From the NCBI RefSeq assembly GCF_017591425.1, contig NW_024466004.1:35280501-35344500 (forward strand): a stretch of 64,000 nucleotides of DNA, given 5' to 3'. The position numbers and the translations under genes are program-made. A model generated the notes under the pieces. It made no database searches. It worked only from the letters and a program-made list of their open reading frames with translations, and was not told where the DNA came from. Positions 22,896 through 34,459 of the stretch are shown here, one piece after another; within the stretch, counting starts at the first letter, position 1, and each line of letters begins with the position of its first letter. The stretch comes from Ochotona curzoniae (lineage: Eukaryota > Chordata > Mammalia > Lagomorpha > Ochotonidae).

Positions 22896-24879
22896 TCAGA
22901 AGACTAACTTTTCTTTTATTAAGTATTGATTTTAGTTGTACATTAATAATAAAAACAGATCAACATAAGACAATCTAACCTCCGTCACTAGCAACAGATT
23001 ATTTGTAATCTCATTAATATAATATCATCATACAAAGCTATATAAAAAAGCCTTAGTGCAAATGCATTAAAAGAATAAAGATATTAAATAGTAATATAAG
23101 TTCTAATTATAATCAAAGTACCTTGAATAAACAAAAATGGGTTTATAAGTGAAAGATCCTCCTTTTAGAAAAATCTCACTGTAAATACATCACACTTTCC
23201 AAAACAAATTTCCCAAGCATTGAAAGTTGTGAGAAATTTGTTTAAATATTGTGACTCACACAATATATGTTGGAATATTTAATATATATTTTCTATAAAA
23301 TAAAGTACTGATCATTTCACTTACCATAATTCAAATCACAAGTGCAGAACCAGCAAGCTGCAAATCTGTCTCTTTGGTTGGTTCACAGGAACTGTACTCA
23401 TCTCAAGATCGAAAAGTGCTTTAAATTCTTAATGTTAGAGATGTTTTGGTAATAAAAATTATTGCTCCACTTTTATGATCTCCTGTCTTCCCTCTAAGTT
23501 ATTGAGCTTCCATCATAATGAAATGTCTTCCTTCAATCAAAATTATGTCACCACTGATGACGTTTGGAACAAACATCGAATTTTAATAGAGATTTCCTTG
23601 TTCCCTGTCCACACTTATCAAGGAGGCCTCAGGGTGATGGAGGCCTTTGGAGTGACCCACAAAGTTATTTCTAAATGGGAAGGAACTCCCTGCTGTCTCC
23701 CAGGGCACCAGCAGCTCTTTTGTGTATTGCCATGAGCACAAACATTCCTAGTTGGGTCTGGGAAGAGAACTTTGCCACACGCATTATTAGCTCTCTGTCT
23801 GCTGACTTGGAACCTGACAGTGGAAAATGAGAGCACCAAGCAACAATGAAAGAGCTTCCCATAAGATCATTCCCTGAACATGTAGGCTGAATTTTTCTGC
23901 TGCATTTCCCTACTTGAAGACAACAGAATCCAATCGGAAAACTATCATAGTCTTCTTGCTGTTTTCAAGTAGATAAACTAGAAAAGGAAGACACTCAGAT
24001 TCCAAAGAATACGAAAACAGGTGAACACAGATTTAGATTTTTGCCCTATTAATTTATACTAATGTATTTTTGATATCTTTATAGCTGACACTTTCTATAC
24101 TGTGATAATGTATGCTAATACCATCTAATACGGAAACAACTTGGCTGATTGCTTTAAGCAATGAGTGCTTTGTCCATATTATGGAATTTATTATAAGGCA
24201 AAATCACTGTGTATCTTATGTAAGGACAATTATTGTAAGTACAAGAAAGCCTAATTAAAACATGTGAACAATTCAATATAGCCCTCCACATGACTCTTTG
24301 ACAGTACATGGATTCAATCTACTCTACATCACATGGTTTACACTATGGAACTTCAATGTTACTTCTCTGTGATTTTGAGCCAAGATTCAAAAATCTAAGC
24401 CAGGATCACCAAGGTCTGAATTATTGTTTAGTGATTGAGCCAAAAACATCAAAGAAGCTTTCTCTTCAGTCCCCTGCCTGGTTCCATTATTATTATTTTT
24501 TTTGGTATTAATTTTCACATCAGAAAATACAGTGCAAACTAGGGAAAATGTATTTCTCTCATCAAGTAAGCCTCACGTGTCAGTCTGAAGGCAAAGACAT
24601 TATAATGATAGACATTTCCAAAATTTAAGATAAAAGGAGATATCTGGATCAATGCCCACAATGCTAGAACTGTTGTTACTTATCATAAGACAGAGAATCA
24701 AGTTGTAGTTTTAGATATTCGTTTAGGATTTAAAAAGTAGAAGGAAAAACTCTAAGGTTCTAGCAAATAATAAAATTCAGCAGCACGTTGTTTGGGCAAG
24801 GAGACAGTTCTTTGAGAAGAACTAGCCAATAGCAGGACCCCGAAACAGATTGTATCAGGCTCAAGCAGCTATTCTACCT
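22896..24879. other. 2 kb stretch without repeats or genes I can name
   Basis: AT-rich. An 86-codon plus frame (23475-23735) and overlapping minus frames near 23.7 kb lack any family motif. Confidence 0.5.
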
Positions 24880-25365
24880 CTCCCTATTATGTCTGTGCCA
24901 GCTGGGGTGAGTCAGCTCTGTGTCTTAGCTTTTCTGTCTTCAAAATGAGCACCACAGTAGCAGGGATTGTGGCACAGAAAGTTATGCCACTATTTGCACT
25001 GCCTGCATCCCTACCAAAGGGCTGACTATATTCCTAGGTGCTATGCTTCTGATCCAGTTCCCTGCTGATGCATCTTATGAAGCAGCAGTGAATATTTCAA
25101 GTTCTAGGCCCTTGCCTCCCATGTGGAGGAGTCAGATGGTCCCTGGCTTCAGCCTGGCCCAGTTTTGTAACTGCTGGCATTTGAGAAGTGAATAAATAGA
25201 TGGAAAGTCTCTCTTACAATCTCATCAGTTAGATGAAAATAAATAAACATCAAAATGGCCATAATAGCATCCACTCTATTGAACATTCTTAAGATTAAAT
25301 GAACGGATACAAGTGAAATGTGTTAAATCCACAGTAAATATTTGCTATTATTTAATGCACCATTT
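24880..25365 (+). mobile_element. MIR split by a CSINE
   Basis: The left MIR part (24880-24955) ends in TAGCTTTTCTGTCTTCAAAATG. The right part (25252-25365) resumes with CATAATAGCATCCACTC, TTCTTAAGATTAAATGAACG and CACAGTAAATATTTGCTATTATTT. These are consecutive parts of the MIR core and 3' end. Confidence 0.75.
24940..25260 (+). mobile_element. CSINE inside MIR
   Basis: Old copy at about 24962-25250: GTGGCACAGAAAGTTATGCC head, GTTCCCTGCTGATG, CCCTGGCTTCAGCCTGGCCC, tail AAAATAAATAAAC. TCAAAATG(A)GC occurs at both edges and is the probable target duplication. Confidence 0.85.
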
Positions 25366-25821
25366 AAAAAATACTATTTTGCCATTCTACAGAATAAATA
25401 AATATGAAGTTCACATTAGATCCTTAAAAGAATTAGATAAATACTTGACAACACGATGCAGTGCTTGCACCCTCAAAGATGATGATCTTACATAGATGTG
25501 ATTACTATTAATTTGCTGTTAGATGTTGTATGATGGTATGATATTGAAGGTATGCAATTTTATAACTTTTATTTGTGACTGAAGGGAACTTGCTAGAATT
25601 TTAAGTATTCCAAAACAGTAAAAAAAAAAAAAAACCCACAAAAAATCATTTATTTATATGGAAAAGTTTGAACTGTATTTTCCTGTTGAAAAATTGTGTG
25701 GAAACTTATATTTGAAAGAATTTTTAGTATAAATTACTTAGGATTTCATTCACTAAACATTCCCATAAATGAGAAGTCATAAAATAATGTCAACAACCAG
25801 TATAAATTAGAACAACAATAA
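25366..25821. other. Unique stretch, no gene seen
   Basis: AT-rich with a 15-base A run at 25620-25634. Confidence 0.5.
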
Positions 25822-26340
25822 CAAAAATTTATTTTTGATGATGTGTACATAGTTGAGAAGGACACATGCCCATGCAAACCACTAAATAGGGTGGGAAGGG
25901 TTGAGGAATAAGGGGAAGCAGATTAGACCATTGTTTTCATTGTTCTTTTTCTTCTTTCTGTTTTGGGGTAAAGAGGGAGATAAGGGGAGAAGCTACACCC
26001 AACATCCTAACTGTGCCAGCAACCAAGAATGAGGGAAGGCCACCCAATGTCATCCTAGGGTCCCCGATGTGGAGCATGCTCTGTGGATACTGCTTAAGTG
26101 GTTTGATAGTTTTGAAATGCTGTTGATTTCATTGCTCTGAGGATAAGGAAATACTTCCAAGGTTCATTGGCTGACATAATCCACTTCAAAATCTCCACTT
26201 GACCAAATATTTACTATCAATACTTGGCTGGGAGGCTTGTCCAATTTGTTCTACTCTCCATTGTACTAGACATCATCTCCAGGATGCAATGAACAATTCT
26301 GATACATGCACTCTATGGTCAGACTATAGACCATGTGATT
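25822..26340 (-). repeat. A-tailed 3' domain of the composite
   Basis: Its last 215 bases match 49505-49690: ATTTTTGATGATGT, GGTGGGAAGG, CATTGTTTTCATTGTTC against CATTGTTTCCAAATTTTC, TTCTTCTTTCTG, and ATAAGGGGAGAAGCTACACC against ATAAGGGGAGGAGCCACAGC. The second copy is flanked by a target duplication, which shows this sequence is mobile and gives its 3' end. Confidence 0.6.
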
Positions 26341-26399
26341 TTTCCCCCTGGTTGGAGTTCTGAGTCCAGCAGTTCAGTTGGGAAGGGCCCCAAAGAAGC

Positions 26400-29300
26400 G
26401 ACACCAGAGGTGACTTCAGACCTGATTGTCATGTGTACCAGTCAGTGCAGAGTCCTGCTCAGTCTGTCACCCACATCAGCCTACACACACTGGTGTTTGT
26501 AGTTGTTGGGTCAGGTGTGTCTCCAGACCCATCTCTTATTTAAACCAATAGATCTGTGGCCTGGTAACTCTGCCCATCACACATTTGGCTTTCATGTACA
26601 CTAATGGGAATTGCAGCCCAGTCAGAACAACCCATGATAACCCCCCACCCAGCCCACCCTGGCCTTGGTACTTGAGTATGAATATGTATGCAACATACTG
26701 GTCTGGTCTGTCCCACATTCCATTCAGCTTTTGTATGCACCAGTGGGAGTTTCAGCCTAGCTCAGCCCAACCAATGCCACTTTCCAGCCCACACCTATAC
26801 TGGCGGATGCTACTGTCTGTCCAGCCAGGCCCACCCCAGACCTGATTCTCATTGTTCACTTGTAAGAACTGCAGCCCATTAGAAGAGTGACCACAGTTTC
26901 CCTGATAGACTCACTCCCAGCTCCAGATGTTGCATTTTCCGGGTGGTTCTGCAGTCTAACCTGATAGCACTTGCCCCCATTCCCAGCACTTGCCAGCTGA
27001 TGTTGCAAAAAGGTCTGATCAGGCTGCACTCTTGCTCATACATGCACCAATGGACACGGATGCTTGGCCCAGCCTAGCTGTCCCTTAAACCAGCTCACAT
27101 GCAAACTAACTGTGTTGTAGTGCTCCCAGCCTGATCTTTCCTTTGTCCCAGTTCTCATGCTCACCCATGGGAATGGTGGCCCAGCAGGGAAGCCTCAATG
27201 TCCCCCATTCCAGGTTTGTACCCCTCCTTGCTGCCCTAGTCTCATGTGGTGGTGGGTGCTGTGGTACAGTCTGACATATCCTGTCTCACTTCTGGGTTTG
27301 TTTGCAGATACTGTGGCCTTGCCTGAGCCCATCTGCCTCCAATTCCAGCTCATATTGGCCTGTTTTATAGTCTAACCCAGCTTAGCCAGCCCACAGTCCC
27401 ATCTCTAATATGAACTAGCTGGTGTTGTGGCCCAACCAGGCCTGTCCTGTACTGCATCCTGCTTCTCACATCTGCCAGTAGGTGCTGTGAACTGGTCCAG
27501 CCTAGTCCATCCACAGACCTGACCCACACATATGCCAGTTGGTACTGTAACCTGGCCTGGTCTAGGCTACTCCCAGTCTCAGTATTTGTGCCTACCTGTA
27601 GGGACTGCAACCTGACAAACTAGTTCCCCAAGCTCCTCTATCAAGTCTCCTCTTGGTTGCAGATTTTGTGCATATTGCTGGATCCTTGGCTCAGCCTGAT
27701 TTGGCACACCTCTTGTTTTAGCAGGAACTATCTCCTTGCCCAACTGACTCACATCCATTCCAGCTTTTACCATTGGGTTCTACAACTCAGCTATGTCTAG
27801 CCCATTCCAGACCCAGCTCTTGCACAGCTCACTGGGTGCAGAATCCTAGCCCAGTCCATCCTATAACTGCTCTGGCTATTGTGAGAACCAATGGATACTG
27901 GAGCCTAACCCAATCTAGCATTCCACAGGCCCAGTCCATGTCCATGCTGAGGTATATTGCAGTCATGTTCAGCCCAGTTCATCCACCCCCATCTGGCTCT
28001 CATGCTCACCAGTGGGAATCACAACTCAGCTGGGGGCATCCCCTTAGCCCTCCAACCTGGCCTACTCCCAGCCTCAGATCTTGTGTTTGCTGGTGGTTAC
28101 TCCAACAGAGTCTAGCATAGCTTGTCTCTTTTCTTGGCCTTTTCTATTGAATGCTGAAGCTTTGCCTGGCTTGGCCCACCCCCAATCCCAATTCTTGCTG
28201 ATGGTTGCTGCAACCTCCAGTCTTCATCCAGCCATAGCTTTCATACAAATCGGTAGATGTGATAACCTAGGCCTAGCCCAGCATGGCCTATACACCATAC
28301 TAGCTCCCACATATGTCAGTGTGCTATTGTTTGTCAGGCCCTGCCCAGTACACATCCCCATAACCAGCCCATATACTTTCTGACAAGTGGAGCTGTCTTG
28401 CCTCGCCTGATCAACACCAAAGCCTGACTCACATTCTCACCAACAGGAGTTAAAGTCTACCAACGGAATTCCCCAAGCTTCTCCTCCAGGCCCACTCTCA
28501 GACCCAGATCTCATGTGTGCTAGTGGGTACTAGGCCATTATCCGACACAGTCTGCCTACTCTGTCACGGACTCTGTGTGTACTGGTAGATGTTGCAGCCT
28601 GGCCCGTCCCACACCCTATTCTTTGGTGCACTTGTGGGTGCTGTAGCATGGATCAGTTTGGCCTGTTCCCAACCCCAGCACCCATGAGTGTTAGAGGGGT
28701 TCATGGTCATATATAGCTCAGCGCATCATGCCCCTTAGCTCTTGAGCAAACCAGCTGGAATGGCAGTCCCACAGGGGTGGGCAGACAAATGTCTCACAGA
28801 ATCTGCCCCCAGACATGGTTTTCTCACATACTGGTTGGTGTTCAGCCCCAGGCTAACATGACCCATCCCCCGTTCTGACACTCACTAGGAAGTACTGTGA
28901 TCTAACCTGGCAAGGTAGACCCTTAGCCCTAACTCTAGTGTGCACAAGTGGATGGTTATTGTCAGTAGTCAATGCTATCTAGCCCAGCCCAGGTCTTCTG
29001 CATGAGCAGATGCATTGGTGTGACCCAGAAAAGTCCTCTAGCTTTCCTCTTCCAAAACACTTGGACTCAGCTCCCTTTGTCATCTGCAAGTATATTGGCC
29101 TTGTTGGCAGAAGTCCCCAAAAAGTCATTTATCACTTGTAAGATACTCCCTTACTAGTCCCCACTCCTACTTATTCCATACTTTCTTCACTGAGCAATCT
29201 ACAGTCCTTGTGCCTGTGAGTACATGGGTTCCCCAGCCTGGACTTTTGATGGGGCGATGTGCGGGCCGAAAACCCTGTGCACTCACCCGGGACCCCAGAT

Positions 29301-29424
29301 CCGGTCCTCTGACACATGTGCTGACCTGAGATCCTACCCTCTGTTCAGCCAGGACTCAGGCATATTAGCTACTCCCCAAACCCAGACCACCAGCATATGC
29401 CAGCATGCTAGCCTGTGGCCCTAG
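26400..29424 (-). repeat. Degenerate minisatellite-like array, basic period ~60 bp
   Basis: Units open with variants of GGTGCTGTAACCTGGCCCAG and close with variants of CTCACACATGCCAGT. Two successive units are exactly 60 bp (27481-27540, 27541-27600); others are 60-80. About 45 units fit. Longer units carrying a 'TTCCCCAAGCT' type block recur at about 26614, 26871, 27177, 27606, 28018, 28449 and 28758, a higher-order pattern. Units are much diverged. Because 60 is a multiple of three, open frames show a 20-residue repeat, but stops are frequent and coding is not indicated. Confidence 0.8.
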
Positions 29425-29490
29425 CTCCCATATGGGATTCTGGTATACGCAAGGCCAGGATTGAGCCACTTTGCGATTGCACTGGGCCTG
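29425..29490 (-). mobile_element. CSINE-like tRNA head joined to the array
   Basis: TCCCATATGGGATTCTGGTA, ACGCAAGGCCAGGATTGAGC and GCACTGGGCCTG follow the reverse complement of the CSINE head. The CSINE body that should follow to the left is absent; array sequence follows instead. This is either the 5' module of the composite or a severely 5'-limited SINE scar. Confidence 0.65.
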
Positions 29491-29494
29491 TCTT

Positions 29495-29930
29495 ATTTTT
29501 TTTTATTGCCTTTATTTTCTTTTTCTAACTTGACATGGTAATTAAACACATTTATAGATACCATGTGATTTTTGATGCATATATTATGTAGTAATAAAAT
29601 TCAAGTAATTTGGTATATCCATCATCTCATACACTTATCATTTATAGCAAGCACATTGAAATACTGTGTTCTAGCTATTTAAAAATAGTCAATACAATGT
29701 TATTGCCATAGTTACTCTATTGTACTATAAGTTAGTAGAACTATTTACTCCTGTCTAACCATAACTTGGTATCTTACTCTTCCCTTACCGTCCCTGGCTT
29801 CTGGGAGCCACTTTTCTAATGTTTCACTCCATGGCATCAGTGTCTTTACATTTCCATGTGTGATTAAAATCATGTGGTATTTGTCTTTCTATGCCAAGCT
29901 TATCTCACTTATATTATTTTGTCTTTTTTA
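29495..29930 (-). mobile_element. L1M-type 3' UTR fragment
   Basis: The order matches the reverse complement of old mammalian L1 3' ends: GTATATCCATCATCTCATAC, CTAACCATAACTTGG, GTCCCTGGCTTCTGGGAGCC, CATTTCCATGTGTGATTAAA and CATGTGGTATTTGTCTTTCT followed by TATCTCACTTA. Confidence 0.8.
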
Positions 29931-31929
29931 AATGAATAGGAAGAAGGGTTCAGAAAACAAACTGGGAAACACCCATCAGAAAAATCAATAATACAAGCTG
30001 AAACAAATCCAGGAGGACCATTTGAAGAAGGTGAGGATAAGAACATTGACTACTGCATGCAGATGAAGTAGGAGAAGAAAAAACTGGTCTTTAAATTTAT
30101 AAACCTCACAGCTATTGAAATTATTTTAGCAAGAGTTATTCCAGAAATGTAAGTAGTTTGAAACAGCAGCAAATTGAAAATGGCTGAGAAATTAGTGGGA
30201 AGATGTGGAGACAGGAAACACCGAAGAGTTCTGCAGGATGAGCCACAGAGAAGGAAAGGATAAGGCTAGATCAAAGGTAAGTTATTTTCTAAGGTGTGGA
30301 ACAACTTAAAAATATATACATGGTGTTGAGGGAAAGACGCAGTTGAGAGTAAGTTGATGTGGGAAAGAAAAAAGATAACGGATAATGTAAAGACCTTGAG
30401 AAACTGAGATCAGATAGGAACTAAAGAATAAATGGAGGGACCAGTCTTAGAAGGTTCTTCCTGCAGCACGTGAGTAAAAGCTGGCACAATTATAGATAAG
30501 AATATCTCTATGGGAAAGACATGCAAGAAAAAGCTTTCCTGGAAGATTCCATCTTTCCCCACTGTGAAATATGAAAAAATAGCACCTGCTGAGGGAGAAG
30601 AGTTTTAGGATGAGATATGATGTCTAGAAAGAGTAATGGAAGTTGGGAAGAATGTAATGGGAAAGATAGTGAGCCGTGCTTTGGTGGCCCAGGGAGCTCA
30701 CTGAGGCGAGTAGGAGTATATTTTTTAGAATGATTTCAGTATTCATCTTGAGGAATCTGGGTATATGAGCACAGAGGGAAAATGATAATTTTGATGAAGA
30801 TATTTAATTATCAGGGCTGGAGCAGAAGTGACAAAATTTATTTTGACAAGAATTTGTTGAAGCAATGTGAAGGTTTGGGCTGAATTAAAAAGACATTAGG
30901 CAGAAAGGTGACCATGGCTGAAGTGGGAACTGAAAGATGATCTATGACAAAAGAGAGGCAATTAGAGCACAATATATTTCAATGATTTAAAGATAAAAAT
31001 GTGTTAGTGGGTCTCTTTCAATGTGTTAATTCAGGAACCCAGGTTCTTTTTCTTTGAAGCTTTGCCATCTTTGGCATCAAACGTTAATGTCAAGCCAGGA
31101 AAAGGAAAATGCCTGAAAAGGATTGATTGCACACACAAGACTTTTCCAGGTCTGGAAGTAACATGTAGGACTTGCCCACACATTTGATGGCCAGAACTCT
31201 GTCATACAGGAAATGTAAGTCTAATTAAGTTCCCAGGAAGGATGCCATCTAAACTCCCCCCCCCCCCCGCCCACTGATCTAGGGGCTGGGATCAGTGATG
31301 GAGGGACTGCATCAAAGACTAATTGCTCTTCCGGACTCAGCTTGGGCATGTAAGAACATACAGGATACTATCAGCAGATGGATAGGTCAAACCTATAAAT
31401 GAACAGGAAGCCCGAGATTACATGTAAGGGGAAATATCTCCAGTAGACACTCTAACAAAGTCTTCTCATTATTTCACATATACTAAAAAGAAGTTTAATG
31501 GACACAGATTTCAATAATACAAAGTTGGCGAATTGGCAGGTTGAGATGTGGGAAGCAATGATTTGAAGGAACTAGGCAGGAAGCCCAGACTAGAAAGGCA
31601 ATTCCCAGGCAAAAATCCAAGAGTGTCAGTGTGATAATGGTATGAGAAATCAGATACATGAGCAGAAATCAAGCAATAGACATTCTCTGAGTCTAGACAT
31701 CAACCCTACCTTGTTCTAGATAGCACAGGAGAAACCATGTAACTCTTTCTGGTTTTGCTTTGTAAATTTGAGATAATATTGTTCGTTTCACAGAAAGTAG
31801 CAAGAGAATCAAATGATATGCACAAAAACCCAGGTAGCCTGGCAAAAGAAGAATGAGAACAATTCTAGGTGGACTTGTGCTTTCATAAAATTTTGAGTTA
31901 AGAAGAGAAAAATGTTATTTTTGAAAGAA
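29931..31929. other. 2 kb purine-rich stretch, no CSINE, no gene seen
   Basis: A-and-G-rich sequence with many AGGAGA and GGGAAAGA words and no lasting open frame. The style (AAATGGAGGGACCAGTC, TGAGGGAGAAGAG) is that of an ancient mammalian repeat I cannot name. A 13-base C run is at 31256-31268. Confidence 0.45.
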
Positions 31930-32186
31930 GAGAACATTGAGGGGATGATATTTTGCCAGCTCTGCTTTCAGACCAGAGATGGTCTCCCCAAGAAACTGTT
32001 GAATTTATCTGGACAATAAGATGCTGGACTCTATGCATAGTACATACTCGCAATGGAGGAATCATGACTGTACTACTGCGACAATGTGGAGGAATCCACC
32101 ATGGGGCGGGTGTGGGGAGGGGTTGGAGGAATCCCAGAACCTATGAAAATGTGTCATAAAATAAAATAAAAATAAAAATAAAAACA
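31930..32186 (+). mobile_element. L1 3' end (lagomorph type)
   Basis: Reads GCCAGCTCTGCTTTCAGACC, AGAGATGGTCTCCCCAAGAA, GGACTCTATGCATAGTACAT, a G-rich block, GGAATCCCAGAACCTATGAA and a tail of AAAAT repeats. It is the sense-strand counterpart of the 15.5-kb copy and starts abruptly at about 31930, a 5' truncation. Confidence 0.85.
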
Positions 32187-33644
32187 GCCATCAGAATGAT
32201 GTGACCAGAACTTCTTTCCATTCCCATGATGAACTAAAAATGGAAAAGAAAGTTTGCCCACAATACTGAAAATGACGAATTAAGCACCTTTGTATCGCTA
32301 AAAGTACCTTCTGTGCTGAAGCAAGCATGTTCCACATCTTTAAAGAAACTTCCCCTTTCAACTTTCCAACAGGGATATGACCCTAACTATCACACAATCA
32401 TGCACTATTACTCCAGCAGACATTCCTGGGAATGACTGGCTCTGGCCACCCACAATAGGCAATGGTAGAAATTCAGGGTAGCTCTTCTCAAAAGTTGGTT
32501 TTGTTAAAAACAAAAATGCTGGTTTACACAGATGCTGAAAGATGCTCCACGAAAGACTTGAATGCATTGAATACTCTTATAGTTGCAGGAAATTTTAGTT
32601 TTAGTTTATAAGGCTAGTGTCTTATGGCCATGAAGAATTTGGGGCACAAAAAGTGTGTAAAGCAGTAATTGGTAAGTTGTTGCCAGCCACTCTCAGTGTT
32701 CTCTCCTCAGTTAAGTGCAGAAATAAAAAGCCAGAAATTGTTGCTGACAGAAAAGTTTTATTTGTACAGTGAACAGGTGAATGAGAAAAGAAGGTGAAAG
32801 CACCTCCCAGGGGTGTTCCAGGAGATGGGGTGCCTCTTAAAAGGAACCTGAAGAAACTCTTCATTCCTAAAGTCCTTCACAGAAACAAGTTGCTTGACTT
32901 GACTCAGGTCCTGCAAGACACAACTCCACATGATGGGGACGTGCCTCGTCTGCCTAGCTGACAGTGTATCTATCAAATTTAGTTGGGAAGAGATGAATCG
33001 ATTATGTGACTTAAAAGGATATAAGGAGTTGATTCAGTAGATATGAGTTCTAGATGAATCACATGGTATTGCAATGGCCAAAGTAGACCAAGAAATTATT
33101 TTCTTTATTCAATCAAAGAAAATTTTATAAACCACAAAAAGGACATGGGGCATTCCTGTTTTATTATTTGCAGCTTCATTTTGATTCATTGAAAGGTGTT
33201 TCATCTCCTATAACCTGACAAAATTTCATTTGATATTAAAATTATGTCACAGTAAGGCACACATTTTACCCACAAGACTAAAAATGACAGATTTAGGATG
33301 CAAAAGGAAAATATAACACAATCGACCAGTAAACAATACGACTTGAGCCTGAATTTCCTGAATTTCCTGCCTATGCAAATGAAGGTATGTTCTGTGTCCA
33401 GAAAGCATCATGGTCTATTTATGGTTATCATGATGTGAGGTGCCTGGCATCAGGTGAATTTCTGATATTTGGTGTCAGTCATCATCCAAGCACAAAACTA
33501 TATTTTATTTTCTTGCAGTGCTTTCATGATGAAATTGAAAATATTGACCTATAGATCAATCAAAATACATGGCTTTTGTGCTTTGTTTATTTAAGGGGTC
33601 TGGATTGGAGATCTGTATTTTGCTTTATGTTCAAAGACTCCAGT
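32187..33644. other. Unique stretch, no gene seen
   Basis: No exon or named repeat. GAATTTCCTGAATTTCCTG at 33351 is a small tandem duplication. AAAATGACGAATTAAGCACC near 32270 and AAAATGACAGATTTAGGATG near 33284 both follow a 'cccacaa' phrase, hinting at two copies of an unnamed repeat. Confidence 0.45.
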
Positions 33645-33715
33645 CAATATTCCTCAAATTTCAATGCACATGTGAATCTTTTGAGGTGTTTACTGAAAAT
33701 ACAGATTCAGGAACA
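33645..33715 (+). mobile_element. MER5A-like DNA transposon fragment
   Basis: CCTCAAATTTCAATGCACAT, GTGAATCTTTTGAGGTG and GAAAATACAGATTCAGGAAC follow the MER5A order of 'ctcaaactttaatgtgcat', 'gaatcacctgg' and 'aaaatgcagattc'. Confidence 0.55.
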
Positions 33716-34124
33716 TAAAAAACCAATCTGTCATGAAAGAAACAAGAATAGTGGTTGTATTTGTATGAACAGTGACTGGGAGCTCCTGTAAGAAATTAGC
33801 TGGAACTTATAAAACGCAACACATCTGTGCATTTAATCTTACACGTAGGAACTGTCCACTTTACAAACGTAAAGTTGTAATATGTAGCAGCCACCAAAAT
33901 TTAGCAATTTGGCTTCTCAGGTCAGGTTACAGGAAAAGTGCCTGAGGGACTGGGTTCATTTTTAACAAGGTTGGACCTGTTGTTGACTGGATTGAACCAA
34001 TCTACTATCTATCAAGTGTGAGTAATAGACAAAAGATGACAGATTTATCTTCGCTGTTGATCATTTTGTGAGCTGTTGTCCTACATCTATTTTTATAGCA
34101 TGTGAAAGCTTTACCTGTGCTTTC
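33716..34124. other. Unique stretch, no gene seen
   Basis: AT-rich; nothing recognised. Confidence 0.45.
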
Positions 34125-34459
34125 CTTTTTTTCTTTTTTTTTTTTTGTTTTTTTAATTGGAAAGATGGATATACAGAGAGGAGGAGAGACAGAGAGGAAG
34201 ATCTTCTGTCCAATGATTCACTCCCCAAGTGGCCACAACAGTCAAAGCTGAGCCAATCTGAAGCCAGGAGCCAGGAGCTCTTCCGGGTCTCCCATGCAGG
34301 TGCATGGTCCCAAGGCTTTGGACAGTCCTCGACTGCTTTCTCAGGCCACAAGCAGGGAGCTGGATGGGAAGTGGGGCTGCTGGGATTAGAACCGACGCCC
34401 ACATGGGATCCCGGTATGTGCAAGGCGAGGACTTGAACCATTGTGCCATCACGCCAGGG
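34125..34459 (-). mobile_element. Full-length CSINE
   Basis: Long interrupted T tail at 34125-34156, then the complete body (GATCTTCTGTCCAATGATTC, CTCTTCCGGGTCTCCCATGC, TCCTCGACTGCTTTCTCAGG). The B box is intact on the minus strand (GGATTAGAACC near 34382-34392). Frames of 122-126 codons on both strands here are SINE translations. Confidence 0.95.

Larger units (their letters stand above)
25822..29490 (-). mobile_element. Candidate composite retroelement: SINE-like head, long ~60-bp array, A-tailed 3' domain
   Basis: Read on the minus strand, it starts with a CSINE-like tRNA head (29490-29425), passes without a break into an array of diverged units (29424-26400), and ends in a non-repetitive 3' domain (26340-25822) whose last bases are A-rich (CATCATCAAAAATAAATTTT). 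It ends against an L1M fragment on the right. There is no open frame of useful length. The plan resembles hominoid SVA/LAVA elements, but the parts are different. I find no clear target-site duplication, so the outer limits and single-event insertion are inferences. Confidence 0.5.

Noticed and set aside
27365..28383. Frames of 80-115 codons in the degenerate array, possible repeat protein
   Set aside because: Open on both strands and often interrupted; the 20-residue repeat follows from the 60-bp DNA period.
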